Shown piece after piece: positions 6,046 to 8,777 of a stretch of DNA of 8,777 nt. The position numbers were made by a program, and so were the translations under genes. The DNA is from Chloroflexota bacterium (lineage in GTDB: Bacteria > Chloroflexota > Limnocylindria > P2-11E): NCBI GenBank assembly GCA_013695575.1, contig JACDAF010000277.1, positions 1 through 8,777 of the forward strand, read 5' to 3'. The notes under the pieces were generated by a model, which saw only the letters and a program-made list of their open reading frames with translations, had not been told where the DNA came from and made no database searches. The stretch's first letter is position 1. Each line of letters starts with the position of its first letter.

Positions 6046-6636
6046 GTGAGCGGTCGCGCGCTCCTCATCATCGTCACCGGCCCGCCCGGAGCGGGCAAGA
6101 GCACGATCGCGCGCGATCTCGGCCGCTTGCTCTCGCTGCCCGTCCTGCACAAGGACGGCCTCAAGGAGGCGATCGTCGACGAGATCGGGGCAGCCGACCT
6201 CGCGGCCTCGCAGCTGGCCGGTCAGGCAGCGTTCGCGGCGCTCTACGCGACCGCCGGGGCGCTCCTCGACGCATCCGCGGACGTCATCCTCGAGGCGAAC
6301 TTCAGGCGCGGGCTCTCGGAGCACGGCCTGCGGCCGCTCGTCGGGCACGCCGCGGAGACCGTGATCGTGCAGTGCGAGGCGCCGGCTGCGGTCGTCGTCG
6401 GCAGGTACCGTCGGCGCATCGGGTCGCGGCACCAGGCGCACTTCGATGCGGAGCGGCTGGCCACGGTGGAGCAGGACGCGCTGGACGGCTCCACCTACGA
6501 GCTCGACCTTCCGGCGCGACTCATCCGGGTCGACACGTCGGGCCTCGAGCCGCACCCGTCCGTGAAGGAGATCTCGGACGGGCTGCGGGGCGCGCTGCGC
6601 GGCCCGGTCGGGAGCAGCGGCGGTCCCCGGCCCTAG
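6046..6636 (+). CDS. P-loop kinase-like protein (AAA_33 type)
   Basis: The product is a 196-residue protein from GTG 6046. Walker A GPPGAGKST (12-20, Lys18, Ser19) follows the hydrophobic first strand. LHKDGLKEAI (35-44) matches the segment after the P-loop in small predicted kinases of the AAA_33/zeta-toxin-like group. DVILEANFRRG (about 78-88) is the likely Walker-B-type strand, and the Arg-rich GRYRRRIGSRHQAH looks like the arginine lid. It is a cytoplasmic ATP-dependent phosphotransferase by fold. The substrate cannot be read from the sequence; similar folds phosphorylate small molecules, antibiotics, sugar nucleotides or nucleic acid ends. rsmA starts four bases after its stop, so the two are almost certainly co-transcribed. 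It sits where Actinobacteria usually join rpfB directly to rsmA. Confidence 0.8.
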   Translation: MSGRALLIIVTGPPGAGKSTIARDLGRLLSLPVLHKDGLKEAIVDEIGAADLAASQLAGQAAFAALYATAGALLDASADVILEANFRRGLSEHGLRPLVGHAAETVIVQCEAPAAVVVGRYRRRIGSRHQAHFDAERLATVEQDALDGSTYELDLPARLIRVDTSGLEPHPSVKEISDGLRGALRGPVGSSGGPRP

Positions 6637-6640
6637 CGCG

Positions 6641-7489
6641 ATGGAGCTGTCCGACCCGCGCGCGCTGCGCGACGCGCTGCGCAGGCACGGGGTGCGTGCC
6701 GCGACGTCGCTCGGGCAGCGCTTCCTCGTGGACCGCGCGGTGCTCGCGGCGATCGTCGACGCCGCGGAGCTCGGTGCCGACGACGATGTCCTCGAGGTCG
6801 GACCAGGCCCGGGTGTGCTCACTCGCGTGCTCGCGGAGCGCGCACGCACGGTGACCGCGGTCGAGGTGGATCCGCGGATGGTCCGCGTGCTCGCGGACAC
6901 GCTGTCCGCGCATCCGAACGCGCACGTCGTGCAGGCGGATGCGCTCGCCGTCGACCTGTTCGCCGTCGGCCCCGCGCCCACGCGGATCGTCGCGAATCTC
7001 CCGTACCAGATCACCTCGCCGCTGGTCATGCGCTTCCTCGGTGATCCGCGGCGGCCGCCCCTCGTCGTCGTGCTGGTGCAGGAGGAGGTCGCGCGGCGCA
7101 TGGTCGCGAAGGAGGGCGCCGCAGGCGAGCGCGGGTTCCTCTCCATCTTCGTGGAGTCGTTCTGCGACCCGCGGATCGTGCGCCGGGTCCCGCCGCGGGC
7201 ATTCCGGCCGCCCCCGAAGGTGCGCTCCGCCGTCGTCGCGATGCGCACTCACAGACGTCCGGCGTTCGCGCCGCTCGCGCCGGAGCCGTTCCTGCGCCTC
7301 GTGAGCGACTGCTTCCGGCACCGGCGAAAGCAGCTGCGCTCCGCGCTTGGCCATGAGGCCGCGGTCTCGCGGGACCGCGCGGCGGCAGCGCTCGAGTCCG
7401 CCGGGATCGATCCCAGGCGCAGGCCTGAGGAGCTCGCGCTCGCTGAATGGGTCGCGCTCGCGAACAGCCTCGGCATCCCCGAGTCATGA
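6641..7489 (+). CDS. rsmA: 16S rRNA (adenine1518-N6/adenine1519-N6)-dimethyltransferase
   Basis: This is the KsgA/RsmA methyltransferase, which dimethylates two adjacent adenines in helix 45 of 16S rRNA late in small-subunit assembly, using S-adenosylmethionine. The product is 282 residues, normal for the family. Motifs are SLGQRFLVD (23-31), the SAM loop VLEVGPGPG (50-58), AVEVD with the ribose-binding Glu75, QAD (98-100), the catalytic NLPYQI (119-124), VQEEVARRM, and VPPRAFRPPPKVRSAV before the helical C-terminal domain. The family's GQNFL is GQRFL here. ATG 6641 is the first sensible start, four bases after the kinase stop, with no clear Shine-Dalgarno. Its TGA overlaps the ispE start (ATGA), the usual rsmA-ispE pairing. 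Confidence 0.95.
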   Translation: MELSDPRALRDALRRHGVRAATSLGQRFLVDRAVLAAIVDAAELGADDDVLEVGPGPGVLTRVLAERARTVTAVEVDPRMVRVLADTLSAHPNAHVVQADALAVDLFAVGPAPTRIVANLPYQITSPLVMRFLGDPRRPPLVVVLVQEEVARRMVAKEGAAGERGFLSIFVESFCDPRIVRRVPPRAFRPPPKVRSAVVAMRTHRRPAFAPLAPEPFLRLVSDCFRHRRKQLRSALGHEAAVSRDRAAAALESAGIDPRRRPEELALAEWVALANSLGIPES

Positions 7490-8340
7490 GCCGCAGCGTG
7501 CACGCGCTCGCATACGGGAAGGTGAATCTGACCCTCGAGGTGCTCGGGAAGCGGGCCGATGGGTATCACGAGCTGCGCAGCGTGTTCGCGACCATCGATC
7601 TCGCGGACCTGATACGTGTCGCCACGTCGCCGCGGCTCGACGTACGCGTCAGGCCTGACGTCGGGGCGCTCGCGGGGGAGGACCTCGCGAGCCGCGCCGT
7701 CCGCGCCTTCGCCGCGGCGTGCGGGCGCGCGCCGCGTGCCGTCATCCGGGTGCGCAAGCGCATCCCGGTGGCGGCCGGGCTGGGAGGAGGCTCGAGCGAC
7801 GCGGGTGCGGTCATGCGCGCGCTTGCCGAGCTCTGGCACGTCGCGGCGCCGACGAGCGACATCGCGGCGAGCGTCGGCTCGGATGTGCCGTTCTTCGTGT
7901 CGGGCGCGCGATTCGCCCGCGTCGCCGGGCGTGGCGAGGACGTCGACCCGCTCCCCGCCCCGGCGGCAGGGCTGTGGATCGTGCTCGTGCGTCCCCCGGT
8001 TGCCGTGCGGACCACCGCCGTCTTCGCCGCGCACCAGGGCCCACCGGGCGACGGGGCCGCGAGCGATCGTCTGGCGGCCGCGTTCCGCACGGGGGCCGTC
8101 ACACCGGCCCTGCTGCGCGAGTGCGCTCGCAACGATCTGCTCATGGCGGCCGAGCGCGCGTGCGGCTGGATCGCGGACGCGCGTGCGGCGGCGCGTGCGC
8201 GAGGGATAGAGCTGCAGCTCTCCGGGAGCGGCCCATCGCTCTTCGCGATCGCGAACGATCGCGGCGATGCGCTGCGCATCGCTCGCGCGCTGCGGCATGC
8301 CGGCCTGCGGCCGCGCGCCGCCCGGCTTGGGGTCGCGTAG
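7486..8340 (+). CDS. ispE: 4-diphosphocytidyl-2-C-methyl-D-erythritol kinase
   Basis: This GHMP kinase phosphorylates the 2-hydroxyl of CDP-ME with ATP, a middle step of the MEP isoprenoid pathway. The start is ATG 7486, which overlaps the rsmA stop. An in-frame ATG at 7447 would only add 13 residues inside rsmA before the conserved beginning. The 284-residue product shows AYGKVNL (Lys12), RADGYHELRS (His28), the ATP loop PVAAGLGGGSSDAGAV (94-109), GSDVPFF with the catalytic Asp133, and the third GHMP motif LSGSGPSLF near the C-terminus. Length and motif order are standard. Its presence means isoprenoids are made by the MEP route. An 84-base spacer follows, with a hairpin and a -10-like box. 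Confidence 0.95.
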   Translation: MSRSVHALAYGKVNLTLEVLGKRADGYHELRSVFATIDLADLIRVATSPRLDVRVRPDVGALAGEDLASRAVRAFAAACGRAPRAVIRVRKRIPVAAGLGGGSSDAGAVMRALAELWHVAAPTSDIAASVGSDVPFFVSGARFARVAGRGEDVDPLPAPAAGLWIVLVRPPVAVRTTAVFAAHQGPPGDGAASDRLAAAFRTGAVTPALLRECARNDLLMAAERACGWIADARAAARARGIELQLSGSGPSLFAIANDRGDALRIARALRHAGLRPRAARLGVA

Positions 8341-8383
8341 CGGGGTGCACCGGAACGGTCGCGGCGGCCCTGAGCGCGCAGCC

Positions 8384-8410
8384 GGGACCCGAGCGAGCGA
8401 GCGCTGTCCC
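8384..8410 (+). terminator. Hairpin downstream of ispE, possible terminator
   Basis: GGGAC (8384-8388) pairs with GTCCC (8406-8410), and inside it AGCG (8392-8395) pairs with CGCT (8402-8405). A 3-base bulge lies on the left, and the loop is within a (GAGC)3 run. It starts 43 bases after the ispE stop and no T-tract follows. It could end the rsmA-ispE transcript or be part of the control region of the next gene. Confidence 0.3.
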
Positions 8411-8412
8411 TC

Positions 8413-8418
8413 TACGCT
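8413..8418 (+). promoter_or_regulatory. Putative -10 TACGCT for a leaderless KGG-repeat gene
   Basis: TACGCT is followed by six bases and then GTG 8425, the same spacing as TAGGCT to GTG 6046. This suggests a leaderless or near-leaderless transcript. No -35 resembling TTGACA is visible upstream, where the hairpin lies. Confidence 0.4.
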
Positions 8419-8424
8419 CGAAGG

Positions 8425-8777
8425 GTGGAAGACCCCAAGGATCCCAAAGGCGATATGACCGTCCGGCAGGCCGGTCAGCGAGGCGGTCAGAACACCGCCG
8501 ATCGCCACGGTCCGGACTTTTATCGCGAGATCGGCAAGCGCGGAGGCCAGGCGCGCAAGGGCCAGCTCGGGGCAAAGGGCTACGCCGAGCTCGGTCGCAA
8601 GGGCGGGGAGGCCCGCAAGGGTCAGCTCGGGTCCAAGGGGTATGCGGATCTCGGCCGGAAGGGTGGCGAGGCGCGGAAGTCGCAGCTCGGGTCGAAGGGG
8701 TACTCGGATCTGGGCCGCAAGGGTGGCAAGCGCGTCGCCGAGCTCATCAAGCGGGGTCGCGAGGATGGCCCCCCGGG
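8425..8777 (+). CDS. KGG-repeat (GsiB-like) stress protein, 3'-truncated
   Basis: The frame is open from GTG 8425 to the window end, so the C-terminus is missing (117 complete codons visible). The protein is hydrophilic and rich in Gly, Lys, Arg and Gln. MTVRQAGQRGG and HGPDFYREIGKRGG near the N-terminus, then repeated LGRKGGEARK blocks, match the KGG motif of GsiB-like proteins, regarded as hydrophilin or LEA-like protectants against desiccation and general stress. The repeat period is 20 residues (about 33-112). Many proteins of this type begin with a short polar lead-in before GDMTV, which supports GTG 8425 over the in-frame ATG 8455; an AAAGG four bases before that ATG keeps it possible. 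The family is clear. The role in this organism is inferred from the family only. Confidence 0.85.
   Translation, partial: MEDPKDPKGDMTVRQAGQRGGQNTADRHGPDFYREIGKRGGQARKGQLGAKGYAELGRKGGEARKGQLGSKGYADLGRKGGEARKSQLGSKGYSDLGRKGGKRVAELIKRGREDGPP
8521..8730 (+). repeat. 60-bp tandem repeats encoding 20-residue KGG units
   Basis: Units begin at 8521, 8581 and 8641, with a partial fourth at 8701-8730. Units two and three differ at 13 of 60 bases, 11 of them third codon positions, yet at only 2 of 20 residues (Glu to Asp and Gly to Ser). The repeat is therefore kept at the protein level rather than being a recent DNA duplication. Confidence 0.85.

Noticed and set aside
7447..7485. Earlier ATG for ispE, 13 codons upstream
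   Set aside because: It lies inside rsmA, adds residues not expected before AYGKVNL, and ATG 7486 has the ATGA overlap used at other junctions here.
8391..8402. GAGC tetranucleotide repeat, three copies
   Set aside because: It is too short to call a microsatellite and is explained as the loop and stem of the hairpin before the KGG-repeat gene.

Overview
This is a very GC-rich bacterial window that is almost entirely coding. All supported genes lie on the + strand and are tightly packed. The resuscitation-factor-like gene upstream of rsmA and ispE echoes the rpfB-rsmA-ispE order known from Actinobacteria. The immune-inhibitor-A-type lipoprotein is of a kind I associate with Chloroflexota. I therefore infer a high-GC terrabacterial organism (Chloroflexota or a deep actinobacterial relative); the sequence alone does not settle which.

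Region 1 (1-4790) reads as one operon of four genes: the C-terminal part of NAD(P)H-hydrate dehydratase (nnrD, cut by the window edge), alanine racemase (alr), a predicted lipoprotein zinc metallopeptidase with a C-terminal beta-sandwich, and a GalU-type UTP-sugar-1-phosphate uridylyltransferase. Each junction is a 4-base overlap in which the upstream TGA lies inside the next start: ATGA, GTGA and CTGA. The galU start appears to be CTG, preceded by a GGAGG at ideal spacing. Two products serve the envelope directly (D-alanine for peptidoglycan, UDP-sugar for surface polysaccharide) and one is predicted to sit on the outer face of the membrane.

Region 2 (4791-6008) starts with a 189-base spacer holding a strong GC hairpin and a -10-like TAGCAT. 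A secreted Rpf/lytic-transglycosylase-like protein follows (DUF348-like repeats, G5 domain, Pro/Ala linker, lysozyme-fold domain). Its exact start is uncertain.

Region 3 (6009-8340) has a P-loop kinase-like gene, rsmA (16S rRNA dimethyladenosine methyltransferase) and ispE (MEP-pathway kinase), probably co-transcribed. The 37-base spacer before the kinase holds overlapping inverted repeats and a -10-like TAGGCT placed so that transcription would begin at or near the GTG start.

Region 4 (8341-8777) has a short spacer with a hairpin and TACGCT, again six bases before a GTG. A 3'-truncated gene for a KGG-repeat (GsiB/hydrophilin-like) protein with 20-residue repeats follows.

The genes themselves are mostly familiar housekeeping and envelope genes. 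The less ordinary points are the CTG start, the chained overlaps with three different start codons, the repeated hairpin / TA-box / N6 / start layout, the inverted repeat at the kinase start, and a cysteine pair around the active site of the metallopeptidase. I saw no tRNA, rRNA, CRISPR array, transposon or defence system.
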